From JACVRW01 sp963846505 (GTDB lineage: Bacteria; Actinomycetota; Thermoleophilia; Solirubrobacterales; Thermoleophilaceae), in NCBI GenBank assembly GCA_963846505.1, contig CAWJWD010000002.1, positions 186,001-250,000 on the forward strand: a stretch of DNA of 64,000 bases, read 5' to 3'. The translations under genes and the position numbers were made by a program. Within the stretch, counting starts at the first letter, position 1, and each line of letters starts with the position of its first letter. Below the pieces are notes generated by a model. That model made no database searches. It was given only the letters and a program-made list of their open reading frames with translations, and was not told the origin of the DNA. Below are positions 34,230-44,725 of this stretch, piece by piece.

Positions 34230-35387
34230 ATGCGCCTCGCCCGCGAGCCTGCTGCGCGCCATCGCTTCTTCGTCCTGCTTGCCGTCGCCGCGTCGGCGCT
34301 CGTGGTGGGCTTGGCGATCGGCGCGGGCAGCGACGACGGGTCCAGCGAGGATGCAGCGCCGCCCGCCACGACGCCGCAGCAGCGTGCCGAACGCACGGTG
34401 CGCCAGCTGCCGCTGCGCGTCGCGCTCGGGCAGACGCTCGTCTCGAGCTTCGACGGCACCCGCGTTCCCGACTACATCGAGCGCCGCCTGCGCGCGCGCC
34501 AGATCGCCGGCGTGATCCTGTTCGGCCAGAACGCGACCACGCGGGCCGGCTTCCGCTCGATCGGCCGGGCGGTGCAGCGCGCGTCGGGGCGCGGTGCGCT
34601 GGTGGCGGTCGACCAGGAGGGCGGCGACATCCGCATCCTGCCGTTCGCGCCGCCGGCCGCCTCGCAGCCGCTGCAGGGTCCGCCGGCCGCCGTGCGGCGA
34701 CAGGCTCGCGCCGCCGGCCGTGCCCTGCGCGGGGCCGGGATCAACGTCAACCTGGCGCCGGTCGCCGACGTGGCGGTCGGGCCGACGGCGGCGATGGCCG
34801 GTCGCACGTTCCCCGGCGACGCCGAGGCGGTCGGGGCCCGCGTGCGCGCGTCCGTGCGCGGGCTGCGCGACGCTGGCGTGGCCGCGACCGCCAAGCACTT
34901 CCCCGGCCTTGGCGGCGCGGTCACGAACACCGACGACGGCTCGGCCACGGTCGACTTGCTCGACGGCGAGCTCGAGCGCCGCGACCTGCCGCCGTTCCGT
35001 GCCGCGATCGCCGAGCGGGTGCCGTTGATCATGCTCTCGCACGCGCTCTATCCCGCCACCGACCGGCGCCGGATCGCCTCCCAGTCGCGCGCGATCACGA
35101 CCGACCTGCTGCGCGACGAGCTCGGCTTCGAGGGCGTCGCCGTCACCGACAGCATCGAGGCCCAGGCCGTGCTCGACCGCTCCGGCGTCGCTACCGCCGC
35201 CGAGCGCTCGCTCGCCGCCGGCGCGGACCTGATCCTGATGACCGGCTCGGGCAGCTGGAACGAGGTCTACCCGCGCCTGCTCGCCCGCGCCCGCCGTGAC
35301 CCCGCCTTCCGTGCCCGCGTGCGCGAGGCCGCCGCGCGCGTGCTGGCGCTCGAGCGCTCGCTCGGCTTGCGCGCACCCGCCGGCTGA
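34230..35387 (+). CDS. glycoside hydrolase family 3, NagZ-like, membrane-anchored
   Basis: 385 residues. An N-terminal membrane anchor (FFVLLAVAASALVVGLAIGA) and a Ser/Asp linker precede a GH3 barrel: GVILFGQNATTRAG, VAVDQEGGDIRIL, INVNLAPVADVAVGPTAAMA, TAKHFPGLGGA (Lys-His) and nucleophile Asp in VAVTDSIEAQAV. NagZ-type enzymes cut beta-N-acetylglucosaminides in cell-wall recycling; here it would act outside the membrane. ATG 34230 is preferred to an upstream GTG because it begins the anchor. Confidence 0.87.
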   Translation: MRLAREPAARHRFFVLLAVAASALVVGLAIGAGSDDGSSEDAAPPATTPQQRAERTVRQLPLRVALGQTLVSSFDGTRVPDYIERRLRARQIAGVILFGQNATTRAGFRSIGRAVQRASGRGALVAVDQEGGDIRILPFAPPAASQPLQGPPAAVRRQARAAGRALRGAGINVNLAPVADVAVGPTAAMAGRTFPGDAEAVGARVRASVRGLRDAGVAATAKHFPGLGGAVTNTDDGSATVDLLDGELERRDLPPFRAAIAERVPLIMLSHALYPATDRRRIASQSRAITTDLLRDELGFEGVAVTDSIEAQAVLDRSGVATAAERSLAAGADLILMTGSGSWNEVYPRLLARARRDPAFRARVREAAARVLALERSLGLRAPAG

Positions 35388-35457
35388 GGCGCTGACGGCA
35401 GCGTCAGCACCGGCCGGCGGCTCTACGCAGTCCGCGACCTTCCCGGCCGGGCAGGCC

Positions 35458-37524
35458 TCACGGCAGCGGCAGCAGGAGCCGGCGGATGCGCGCGGTCTGC
35501 GACTGGTATGCCGTCAGCAGGACGCCGCGCAGGTCGTCGCGCGGTCGGGGGCGCAGGACGACGCGATAGCGGTGCCGGGCGTTCGGCTCGGGGTAGCGCT
35601 GCAGCCGCAGCGGCACGTTCGCGTTGCGCCTGCGCAGCTCGCCCGCGACCCCGAACCTCACGCCCCTGGGACGGGCCGGATAGCGCCAGCTGACGACCAG
35701 CGCGCCGTCGCCGCGCCGGACGACGCGTGCGTCGCGGAAGCGCGGCAGCGGCGGCCTCGGCCTGCGCTGCGCCGGCACCCACAGCCGCCGCAGCGCAAGT
35801 CGCCGGCCGTTGCGCGCGGCGACCCGCACGGCGACCCGGACCCGCCGGCTCCCGGCGGGGACCACCGGACGCTCGAAGGTCGCCCAGAGACGCAGCCGGA
35901 CGCTGCCAGGGCCCGCGAGCGCCGTGGATCCCAGCGCCCGCAGCCGATGCTCCTTCCCCTCGACGCTGCCGCGCACGTCGCAGGCCGCCGAGCAGCGCAC
36001 GCGCACCACCAGCGGATCGCGCCAGCGCAGGCGCTGGGTCCGCGGCGCGCCGACCGCGAAGGACGGCGGCGGACGGTCGGCGGCGCTGCGCGAGGCGGTC
36101 CACAGATGCAGGCGTCCGTCACCGCCCGGGAGCTCCCGCCGCAGCCAGAAGTCGGCGCTGACGTTGTCCGTGTACGCCACCGCGGGCTCGCCGTCCACGA
36201 TCAGGGCGGCGACCGCGTCCACCGAGCGGCAGGCGCAGCTGATCGTCGCCTGGGAGCCGAGCGTCCCGTCGAGCGCACCGAAGGCCGCCTTCGCGACGAT
36301 CGGCTCGTCCCCGAACGGCGTGCGGCGCTCGCGCGTCCAGCCGAGGGCGAAGCGCCCGTCCGGTCCGAGCGCCACCCGCGGCGCCAGGTCTCCGCTGTGG
36401 TCGAAGGGAGGTCCGCCGCCGCTGATGAGCAGCATCTGCACGACCGAGCCGATCTTCGGGCCGGGCCGGGGGTCGACGAGGCGTGCGCGAGCGAAGCCCG
36501 CACCCGGCGCTCGCGTCGAGACGGCCACGCGACCGTCGTCGGAAGCGAGGGGATCCGTCGTCGTCCGCCAGGCCAGCACGGCGCCGCCGTCGTCGCGGAG
36601 GGCGAGCGCCGGCATGGCCGACCCGGCCCGGAGCACGCGAGGCAGGGCCATGCTCGCGCGCACGTCGCGGGGTGGGCGAGGTACGCGCACGGGCGCGAAG
36701 GGGCCGTCCGCGGTCGTGCGCTCGCGCAGCCTGACGCGACTGTCGCCGTCGAAGCTCAGCAGCGCGCGCCCGGAGGGGGCGACCGCGAGCGCGAGCGTCT
36801 CGGGAGCGTCGACGTCGCGCGCGATCGTCTGCGCCCTCGACAGCGGCTCGCCGGGCTCGGCGTGCGCCACGTCCACGGCGGTGTAGCCGTCGCGCTGCTG
36901 GCGCGTCCACGTCACCGTCGCCGTCCCGTTCGCGTCCATCCCCACGGCCACCAGCGGCTCGTCCCAGCCGCGCCGCCATCGCACCAGCCGTTCCAGCGGG
37001 CCGAGCGTGCCGGCGGCGGTCACGCGCCGCACGACGACGCGTCGCACGCGCCCGCCCCGGCTCTGCGGCCAGGCGACCACGGCGTCTCCCCGCGCGGAGG
37101 CGGCGACCGCCATGCCGGCATCGGCCTCGGACCGTCCGAGCTCGAACCGCCGAGTGGCGCCGGAGCGGCTGACGGCCGCCTCGACGCGGGTCGCGGGACC
37201 ACGCCCGACGTACGACTCGCTGGCCGCGACGGTGACGTCGCCGGCGCCGGCGACCGCCGGACAGGCATCCGCACCGGGCAGGTAGGGCCGGCCGACCGGC
37301 GTCAGTCCCGCCGGTCCGGACGCGAGCAGGTCGAAGGCCCAGCGCTCGCGCGAGGTGGGCTGGAGCAGTTGCAGACGACCGTCGCCGGCGGCGCTCAGGC
37401 AGGTCGCCGGTCGGCCGTCGGGAACGTCGTGCACCGCCAGCTCGCCCCAGCCGAAGGCGGCCGGCGTGGCGGCGCCGAGCGCCCAGAGCGTCACGGCGAC
37501 CACGAGCGGAGCGCGTCCTCGCAT
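35458..37524 (-). CDS. large secreted beta-rich protein, paralogue A
   Basis: 688 residues with a signal peptide (PLVVAVTLWALGAATPAAFG). Repeating blocks such as ARGDAVVAWPQSR, ANGTATVTWTRQQ and DGGAVLAWRTTTD recur about every 60-80 residues, suggesting a beta-propeller, followed by CACR and paired Cys (VRCSAACDVRG) and an Ig/fibronectin-like basic C-terminus. Same architecture as the gene at 39026, with which it shares FGWGE/HGWAE after the signal and the CACR block. No enzyme motif. Probably cell-surface; role unknown. Confidence 0.75.
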   Translation of the reverse strand: MRGRAPLVVAVTLWALGAATPAAFGWGELAVHDVPDGRPATCLSAAGDGRLQLLQPTSRERWAFDLLASGPAGLTPVGRPYLPGADACPAVAGAGDVTVAASESYVGRGPATRVEAAVSRSGATRRFELGRSEADAGMAVAASARGDAVVAWPQSRGGRVRRVVVRRVTAAGTLGPLERLVRWRRGWDEPLVAVGMDANGTATVTWTRQQRDGYTAVDVAHAEPGEPLSRAQTIARDVDAPETLALAVAPSGRALLSFDGDSRVRLRERTTADGPFAPVRVPRPPRDVRASMALPRVLRAGSAMPALALRDDGGAVLAWRTTTDPLASDDGRVAVSTRAPGAGFARARLVDPRPGPKIGSVVQMLLISGGGPPFDHSGDLAPRVALGPDGRFALGWTRERRTPFGDEPIVAKAAFGALDGTLGSQATISCACRSVDAVAALIVDGEPAVAYTDNVSADFWLRRELPGGDGRLHLWTASRSAADRPPPSFAVGAPRTQRLRWRDPLVVRVRCSAACDVRGSVEGKEHRLRALGSTALAGPGSVRLRLWATFERPVVPAGSRRVRVAVRVAARNGRRLALRRLWVPAQRRPRPPLPRFRDARVVRRGDGALVVSWRYPARPRGVRFGVAGELRRRNANVPLRLQRYPEPNARHRYRVVLRPRPRDDLRGVLLTAYQSQTARIRRLLLPLP

Positions 37525-37601
37525 CGGCTCACCCTAAGCCGGTCGGCAGGGGGTGTGCGCCGGTCTGCGCAGTCGGCGTTCGCCGAGCGTCGCGGAGGTC
37601 C

Positions 37602-38984
37602 TCAGCCGCGCAGTTGCTCGGCGTCGAGCTCGCGGCCGTCGGCGCCGCCCAGCAGCCGGTTGACCACGTACAGCGCCAGCCCGGCGCCGACGAGGATCAG
37701 CGCGCGCAGGGCGATCGCCGGGTCGTCCCTGACGGTGTCGACGATCAGCGCGACCGAGACCAGCGCGCCCAGCACCGGGGCGATGCTCGGCGCGTGGAAG
37801 TGCTCGTGGTCGACCGGGTCGCGGCGCAGCACGAGCACGGAGACGTTGACGATCGTGAAGACGGTGAGCAGCAACAGGACGGTGGTGTCGGCGAGCGAGC
37901 TGATGTCGCCGGTGGCAATCAGGACGATCGCGATGGCGCTCGTGAAGGCGATCGCGGCCCAGGGCGTGCGCCGGCCGGGGAGCACGCTGGCGAACCCGCG
38001 CGCGACGATGCCCTGGTCGGCCATGCCGTAGACGATCCGCGAGGCCATGATCATGTTGATCAGCGCGCTGTTGGCGACGGCCATCAGGGCGATGAAGGCG
38101 AACACGTCCGTGCTGATGCCGAGCGGCCCGCGCTCGACGACCTCGAGCAGCGGTGCGTCGGAGCCGCTCAGCGCCGAGGTGGGCACGACGCCCGAGGCGG
38201 TCAGCGTCACGAGCAGGTAGAGCACCCCGGCGATCGCGATCCCGCCGAACAGCGCGGGCGGGTAGGAGCGGCTGGGCCGCTTGGTCTCCTCGGCCACGTT
38301 GACCGAGTCCTCGAAGCCGATCATCGAGTAGAAGGCGAGCGCGGTCCCGCCGACGATCACGAAGAAGACGCTCTCGCCCTCCTTGAAGTCGAGGTTGCGC
38401 GAGAAGTCGGCCGAGCCGTCGCCGAGCGCCGCGACGCCGATCGCGACGATCAGCAGCAGGCCGGTCACCTCGATGCAGGTGAGCACCACGTTGATCTTCA
38501 CCGACTCGGCGATCCCACGCAGGTTGATCGCCGCGACCAGCAGGATGAAGACGATCGCCACGCCGACCAGCGGCAGGTCGACGAACGTCTTCAGGTAGTC
38601 GCCGGCGAACGCGCGCGCGAGCGTCGCCGCCGAGGCGATCCCGGAGCTCATCACCGCGAACGCGACCACGAAGGTGAAGACCGGCTTGCCGAAGGCACGG
38701 TGGGTGTAGTGGGCGGAGCCCGCGGCGCGCGGGTACTTGCTGACGAGCTCGGCGTACGCGAACGCGGTCAGCACCGCAAGCACGAAGGCGGCCATGAACG
38801 GGGCCCAGATCGCCCCGCCGACCTCCGCTCCGACCTCGCCGACGAGCGCGTAGATGCCGGCGCCGAGGATGTCCCCGACGACGAACAGCGTCAGCAGCCC
38901 CGGCCCGATCGCCCGCTGGAGCTTGGTCCGCTCCTCTCCCTCCGCGCTTGCAGGCGTCTCGGAGGGGATGGCGGCGGCTTCCAT
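37602..38984 (-). CDS. APC-family amino acid permease
   Basis: 460 residues, about 12 transmembrane segments. GLLTLFVVGDILGAGIYALV carries the helix-1 substrate-site motif (GAGIY); FYSMIGFEDSVNVAEETK is the conserved helix 6 to loop block of the APC superfamily. Similar to the YhdG/CAT group that imports amino acids. It is flanked on the same strand by the two paralogous secreted proteins. Confidence 0.9.
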   Translation of the reverse strand: MEAAAIPSETPASAEGEERTKLQRAIGPGLLTLFVVGDILGAGIYALVGEVGAEVGGAIWAPFMAAFVLAVLTAFAYAELVSKYPRAAGSAHYTHRAFGKPVFTFVVAFAVMSSGIASAATLARAFAGDYLKTFVDLPLVGVAIVFILLVAAINLRGIAESVKINVVLTCIEVTGLLLIVAIGVAALGDGSADFSRNLDFKEGESVFFVIVGGTALAFYSMIGFEDSVNVAEETKRPSRSYPPALFGGIAIAGVLYLLVTLTASGVVPTSALSGSDAPLLEVVERGPLGISTDVFAFIALMAVANSALINMIMASRIVYGMADQGIVARGFASVLPGRRTPWAAIAFTSAIAIVLIATGDISSLADTTVLLLLTVFTIVNVSVLVLRRDPVDHEHFHAPSIAPVLGALVSVALIVDTVRDDPAIALRALILVGAGLALYVVNRLLGGADGRELDAEQLRG

Positions 38985-39025
38985 TGACGCCGCTTTGCCC
39001 TCGACCGGGCGGGCCGAAACGCGCG

Positions 39026-41113
39026 CTAGCGCGCTCGTCGCACGGGCACGACCTCGGTCCGGCTCTGAAACGGTCGAATGGTGAAGGCGCCGACGACCAC
39101 GAACCGGACGCGATTGCCTGGTCGTGTCGGCAGGACCACGCGGAAGCGCCGCCGGCCCTGTGCGGCGATCGTCTTCAGCGGGCGAAAGTCCTCCACCCTG
39201 CCGGCGCGCCGACGCACGCCGACCGCGAAGTACAGTTCACGCCGCACGTCCGGGAACCGCCAGCGCACGGCTATCCCGCCGGCCACCCGCCGCGCCCTCA
39301 CGCCGAGCAGCGGTCCGAGCGGGCGAGGCGGCTTGCGGGCGAGGCGCACCCAGGCGGAGCGCGTCGTAGAGCGGACGCCGTCAGCGGCGTAGGCGCGCAC
39401 CACCACGCGCAGCCGGCCTGGGCGCTGCGGGGCCAGCGCCGTCACGGCGGCGGGCGAGATCGTCAGCTTCGCGCTGCCGGCATGGCGCAGCGTCAGCCCG
39501 CCCAGCCCCCGCGGGCCAGCTCCTTCGCGAGCCTTGCGTGCGTTGCGGCGGGCGACCAGGGCGCGCACCTGACACGGACGGTCGCACCGCACGCGCAGCG
39601 AGAGCGGCTGCGTCGGGCGCAACGTCTGCGGCATGACGCGAACGCCGAGGTCCGGTGCCGGCTGCGGGGCGGGCGGCGCCGTGTCCGCGAGCGCGAGCGT
39701 CACGCGTCCGCCACCGCCGGGGGCGATGCCCTCGGGAAGATTGTCGCTGAAGGCGGTCGCGGGGCCGCGCGGTGTGCTCAGCGCGACGATGCCATTGACG
39801 TCACGACAGGCGCAGCCAAGCGTCGCGGGCCGATCCGGGGTGCCGCCGACGCTGCCCGTGAGCGCTCGTGCCGCCCGCGGCCGATCGTCGAAGGGCAAGT
39901 CGCGCCCGGTGGCCCAGCTGACGACGTAGCGGCCGTCGCGCGTGAGCGCGACGCTCACGTCGCCGTTGCGCTCGTCCAGCGGTGGGGAAGGCTCGGTGTT
40001 GCCGAAGCCGAAGCTGCCGAAGCCGAGCGCTGAGGCGCCGCCTCCTTCCTCCTCGACGGGCAAGCGCAACTCGAACGCCCCGCCGGCGGATCGGCTCGCG
40101 ACTCCCAAGCCTGCGCTGCCGCCGTAGCCGGGGCGCCAGGCCAGCACGGCCGCGCCGTCGTCGGTCACCGCGACGCCGTACGCCTCGCCGTTCGGGAACG
40201 GCGTCTGCTGGCCGCGAAAGCGTGCGGTGATGCGCTCGAAGCGGCTCTCGCCGGGTGCGCGCTCGAGCATGACGCCTCGGTTCTCGTGCTGGAACAGCAG
40301 GAGGGCGCGGCCGTTGCCGGCCACGTCCAGCGCCATCGGGATCTCGACGTGCCAGTCGTCGGCATCGATCACCGGGACCGAGACCGCGAACGCCCCACCG
40401 GCCGGTGCGTAGGCGGTCTCCAGGCGCGAGTGGACACCCCTCCCGCGCTTGGGATGGGTCCACGCGACGGTCGCGTTGCCCGCGTCGTCCAGAGCAGCGA
40501 GCACACGGCCCGGGCGATAGAGACCGATCGCGCGCCAGGGCGTGGCGGCGATCGGCGGTTCGAACGAGCCGCCGGCCGTCCTGCGGCTGACCAGCACGCG
40601 CCCGCGAGCCGCATTGATCGACGTGCCGTTCTGCGTCTGGACCCAGGCCACCAACGCCGCCTCCCCGCGGGACGACACGGCGGCGGCGACCTCCAGGGCC
40701 GAGCTCTCCACGCGGCCGAGCGTCGCGGGAGGCGAGAAGCGCCCTTGCTCCGCCAGCGCCACGCGAACTCGCCCGCCCCTGCCTGCCCTGCTCGCGCGAA
40801 CGGCGCCGGCGACGACGGCGGTCTCCCCGGCGGCGGCGAACGCGGGACACTCGTCGAGGACGCCGAGTCGCACCCGCGCCGAGGCGGAGATCCCGTTCGC
40901 GTCCGGGACGAGCACGTCGTACGGCGACATCCGCCGTTCGAGCGGTCCCAGCAGACCCAGCGCGCGGCCGTCGTCGGCGCTGCGCAAACAGGTCGCCACG
41001 GCAGCGCGGGGGCTGTCGCGCACCACGTCCTCGGCCCATCCGTGCGCGGGGCCGGCGGTGGCGCAGAGCGTCAGGATGGCGGTGGCGAGCGCGACCGGGC
41101 CAGGAAGGCGCAT
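39026..41113 (-). CDS. large secreted beta-rich protein, paralogue B
   Basis: 695 residues, signal peptide LATAILTLCATAGPAHG. Repeats including SRGEAALVAWVQTQN, DAGNATVAWTHPK, GNGRALLLFQ and DGAAVLAWRPG are followed by LGCACRDVNG, VRCDRPCQVRA and a beta-rich C-terminus. It matches the gene at 35458 in length, order of blocks and cysteines, so it is a clear paralogue despite divergence. No known domain is recognised beyond a probable propeller. Confidence 0.75.
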   Translation of the reverse strand: MRLPGPVALATAILTLCATAGPAHGWAEDVVRDSPRAAVATCLRSADDGRALGLLGPLERRMSPYDVLVPDANGISASARVRLGVLDECPAFAAAGETAVVAGAVRASRAGRGGRVRVALAEQGRFSPPATLGRVESSALEVAAAVSSRGEAALVAWVQTQNGTSINAARGRVLVSRRTAGGSFEPPIAATPWRAIGLYRPGRVLAALDDAGNATVAWTHPKRGRGVHSRLETAYAPAGGAFAVSVPVIDADDWHVEIPMALDVAGNGRALLLFQHENRGVMLERAPGESRFERITARFRGQQTPFPNGEAYGVAVTDDGAAVLAWRPGYGGSAGLGVASRSAGGAFELRLPVEEEGGGASALGFGSFGFGNTEPSPPLDERNGDVSVALTRDGRYVVSWATGRDLPFDDRPRAARALTGSVGGTPDRPATLGCACRDVNGIVALSTPRGPATAFSDNLPEGIAPGGGGRVTLALADTAPPAPQPAPDLGVRVMPQTLRPTQPLSLRVRCDRPCQVRALVARRNARKAREGAGPRGLGGLTLRHAGSAKLTISPAAVTALAPQRPGRLRVVVRAYAADGVRSTTRSAWVRLARKPPRPLGPLLGVRARRVAGGIAVRWRFPDVRRELYFAVGVRRRAGRVEDFRPLKTIAAQGRRRFRVVLPTRPGNRVRFVVVGAFTIRPFQSRTEVVPVRRAR

Positions 41114-41157
41114 CGCGCCACCCTATGGGCGGGTCGGGCGTCCTTGCGACGCTTCGG

Positions 41158-43336
41158 CTACTGCGCCTCGGCGGCGGCCGCTTCCATCAGCTCGCGATGG
41201 ACCGAGCGGGTGCCGCCGGTGCGGCGGTGCCAGACGTCGTCGGGGCCGAGCTCCCAGCCGAAGGTGTCGTCGGCCAGGCAGCGCTCGATCTCGTCCATCA
41301 GCTGCGCGCGCAGGGCGGGATCGTCGACGGGGGCGAGCAGCTCGACGCGCGTGTCGAGGTTGCGCGGCATCAGGTCGCCGGAGCCGATCCAGTAGTGCTG
41401 CTCGTCGCCGCGGTGGAAGCCGTAGATGCGCGAGTGCTCCAGGAAGCGGCCGACGACGCTGACGACGCTGATGTTCTCCGACACCCCCGGCACGCCGGCG
41501 CGCAGGCGGCAGATGCCGCGGATGTTGAGGTCGACCTTGACCCCGGCCTGCGAGGCCTCGTAGAGCGCCCTGACGCAGCGCGCGTCGACCAGCGAGTTCA
41601 TCTTCATCACGATGCGCGTGTCCTGCCCGGAGCGCTGCGCCTCGATCGTGCGGGCGATCTCGTCCATCACCCACTGGCGCATGTGGTCCGGCGCGATGAT
41701 CGCCTTGCGGTAGCTCGGCTGGCGGGCGGCGCCGGTGAGCGCGTTGAACAGCTCGGCGACGTCCGCGGCGAGCTCGCGATCGGTCGTGAAGAGGCCGAAG
41801 TCCTCGTACAGGCGCGCGGTCTTGGCGTGGTAGTTGCCGGTCCCGATGTGGACGTAGTGGCGCGCTCCGTCGCCCTCTCTGCGCACCACGATCAGCGCCT
41901 TGGCGTGCGTCTTGAGGCCCGGCAGGCCGTGCACGACGTGCGCGCCCGCCTCCTCCAGCGCCCGTGCCCACTCGATGTTCTGACGCTCGTCGAAGCGCGC
42001 CTTCAGCTCCACCAGGCAGACCGCCTGCTTGCCGCGCTCGGCGGCTTGGATCAGCGACGGCACGAGCGCCGAGTCGTCGGAGGTGCGGTACACGGTCATC
42101 TTGATCGCGAGCACGTCCGGGTCGGCGACCGCCTGCTGGACGAAGCGCTCGACCGTGCCGGCGAACGAGTGGTAGGGGTGGTGCACGAGCACGTCGCCGG
42201 CGCGCATGGCGGCGAAGATGTCGGCGCGGCCGTCCGCTGTGCGGCCCGCACCGGTGCGCGCTTCGTCGCCGAGCGGCGCGTCCGCGGGCGTGTCGCCGGG
42301 CGGGGGCGCGAACGCGCGCGGGACCGTCGGCGTCCAGGGCTCGTCGCGCAGCTCGCGGTGACCCTCGACGCCGTGGATCGCCCAGAGGTCGTCGGCCGCC
42401 AGCAGCCCGCCGCTGTCGATCACCTGGGCCTCCTCGATCGCCAGCTGCTCGATCAGGTAGGCGCGCATGTCCGGGTCCATCGACGACGAGACCTCGAGTC
42501 GCACCACCTCGCCGAAGCGACGCCGGCGCAGCTCGTCCTCGACCGCGCGCAGCAGGTCGTCGGCTTCGTCGGAGACGGTGAAGTCCGCGTCGCGGGTGAC
42601 GCGGAAGTAGTCGTGGCGGAGGATCTCCATGCCCGGGAACAGCTCGCCGAGGTGGCGGGCGATGATCTCCTCGAGCGCGACGAAGGTGTCCTTGCCGATC
42701 CGTACGAAGCGCGGCATCACCTCGCGCGGGACCTTCACGCGCGCGAACGTCTCCTGCGCCGAGACCGGGTCGCGCAGCCAGACCGCGATCGAGAGCGACA
42801 GGTTCGAGATGTACGGGAAGGGTCGACCCGGTCCGACTGCCAGCGGGGTCAGCACCGGGAAGATCTGGTCGGCGAACAGCCGGTCGACGCCCTCGAGCTC
42901 GTCGGGCGAGCAGTCGGTCGCAGTCGATGACGCGGATGCCCTCGTCGGCGAGCGCCGGGCGCACCTGCCGATCCCACTGGCGGCTGTGCCGGCGCGTCAG
43001 CTCGCGCACGTTCTCGCTGATCAGGTCGATCGTCTCGGCGGGCGAGAGGCCGTCGTGGCCGCGCGCGTCGATGCCGGCGTCGACCTGGTCGTGCAGGCCG
43101 GCGACGCGCACCATGAAGAACTCGTCGAGGTTGGAGGCGTAGATCGCGAGGAACTTGACCCGCTCCAGCAATGGGATGCGTTCGTCCTCGGCCAGCTCGA
43201 GCACGCGCTCGTTGAACTGCAGCCAGGACAGCTCGCGGTTGAGGTAGAGATCGGTCGAGTCGAGGTCGACCTGCTCCGGCGCCGCCTCGCGCTCGGGCGC
43301 GGGATCGTGGGCCTGGGTGTCCACCGGCTGCTCCAT
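41158..43336 (-). CDS. ppk1: polyphosphate kinase PPK1
   Basis: About 725 residues. Reversibly makes polyphosphate from ATP. DLYLNRELSWLQFNERVLEL at the N-terminus, HHPYHSF, VHIGTGNYHAKTARLYEDFG (autophosphorylated His region) and HYWIGSGDLMPRNLDTR are diagnostic. One extra base near 42926 (gac-gac read as gac-c-gac) separates the N-terminal 135 residues from the rest; the join restores DDCSPDELEGVDRLFADQ. An acidic N-terminal extension precedes the core. Its ATG overlaps in CATG with a possible start of the divergent sixA. Confidence 0.93.
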
Positions 43337-43355
43337 GCCTCTATCTTCCTCGCTC

Positions 43356-43795
43356 GTGATCTGGTTGCTGCGTCATGCCGATGCCGCCGACGGCTCGCCC
43401 GACGCCGAGCGGCCGCTGACCGACAAGGGCCGTGCCCAGGCGCGCGCGGCCGGCGCGGCGCTGAAGGCGCTCGGCGTCGAGCTCGACGCCTGCCTCACGA
43501 GCCCGAAGGTCCGCGCTCGGGAGACCGCCGAGCTGGCCTGCGCGGAGCTCGGCGCGCGAGCCGCAGGTCGAGGCGCGCCTGGCCGGCGGACCCTTCGACG
43601 CCTTCGAGCTGGCCGCCGGCCTCGGCGACGACGTGCTGCTCGTCGGCCACGACCCGGACTTCTCGATGGCGGTGCACACGCTCACCGGCGCTCAGGTGCG
43701 GATGAAGAAGGGCGGCCTGGCCGGGAATCCACAAGGGCGAGCTCGTCGTGCTGCTGCGGCCCCGCGAGCTGTCCGCGATCGCCGGCCACGCCTAG
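43356..43795 (+). CDS. sixA: SixA-like phosphohistidine phosphatase (frame-shifted)
   Basis: About 145 residues, histidine phosphatase superfamily. The start GTG 43356 gives IWLLRHADAADG with the catalytic RHA; ERPLTDKGRAQARAAGAAL, CLTSPKVRARETAEL and VLLVGHDPDFSMAVHTLTG (second catalytic His) follow. An ATG at 43335 is possible but extends the normal N-terminus. Surplus C at 43557 and A near 43726 must be removed. SixA removes phosphate from phosphohistidine proteins. Stop codon overlaps the convergent ppx stop in CTAG. Confidence 0.87.
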
Positions 43796-44683
43796 GCGAG
43801 CTTTCGCCCCTCCACCAGCTCCAGCAGCACGCCCTCGCGCAGGCCGCCGCGCGCGATCCGCAGCGGCAGCTCGAGCAGGTCCGAGATCGCCTCCAGCACG
43901 AGGATGCCGGCCGGCAGCAGCCGTACGCGCTCGGGATCGAGCTCGAAGCGCTGCGCGATCTCGCCGATCGGGGTGGTCGAGAGCACGCGGATGCCGCGCT
44001 CGAGCGTCTCGTGCTCGAGCTCGGCGCCGACCATGCCGGCGCAGCGACGTCGCGGTGCCGCCGACCGCCACCGCGCTCTCGACCGGCGGCGGCTCGAGCC
44101 CTTCGAACACGCCCTCGACGTGGCGGCGCACCTTCTCCAGCTCCTCGACCGAGGGCGGGTCCGAGCGCAGGTAGCTGTCGGCGAGGAAGCCGGAGCCGAT
44201 CCGGAACGACTCGCACCAGGTCATGCTGCCGTCGGCCTCGCCGATCGCGATCTCGCTCGAGCCGCCGCCGACGTCGATGACGGCGATCGTCTCGTGCGAC
44301 GGCGTCGTCAGCGTGCGGGTGGCGCCGACGAACGACAGCCGCGCCTCCTCGTCGCCGCTGAGAGCACGCTCAGCTCCATGCCGCCCGCGTCGAGCACCGC
44401 GGCGCTGAGGTCGTCGCGGTTGGGCGCGTTGCGGATCGCGGCCGTCGCGACCGCCACCACGTGCTCGGCGCCGACCTCGCGCGCGATCCGCGCCTGCGTC
44501 GCGACCACCTCGGCGGTCTCGGCGATCTTCGGCTCGCGGGATCGAGCCGCCGTTGGTCAGGCTCTTGCCGATGCGCGTGAAGGCGCGCTGGCTGACGAGC
44601 TCGCGCAGGTGGCCGTTGCCCGCGTCGGCGACGAGCAGGCGGGTGGTGTTGCTGCCGATGTCGATGCAGGCGAGGACGGTCAC
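43792..44683 (-). CDS. ppx: exopolyphosphatase / GppA-type phosphatase (frame-shifted)
   Basis: About 297 residues, actin-like ATPase fold, shorter than E. coli Ppx. ACIDIGSNTTRLLVAD (phosphate 1), VVAVATAAIRNAPN, IAVIDVGGGSSEIAIG (phosphate 2) and AVGGTATSL are conserved, ending VLLELVEGRKLA. Frame changes near 44540 (ccg-C-gag), 44365 and 44048 (cgg-C-atg). Hydrolyses polyphosphate or pppGpp. It follows phoU by 42 nt on the same strand. Confidence 0.88.
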
Positions 44684-44725
44684 TCCAGGAGCTTCATGCT
44701 GTCACGGCGGCCGTGCGGCCGGGGG

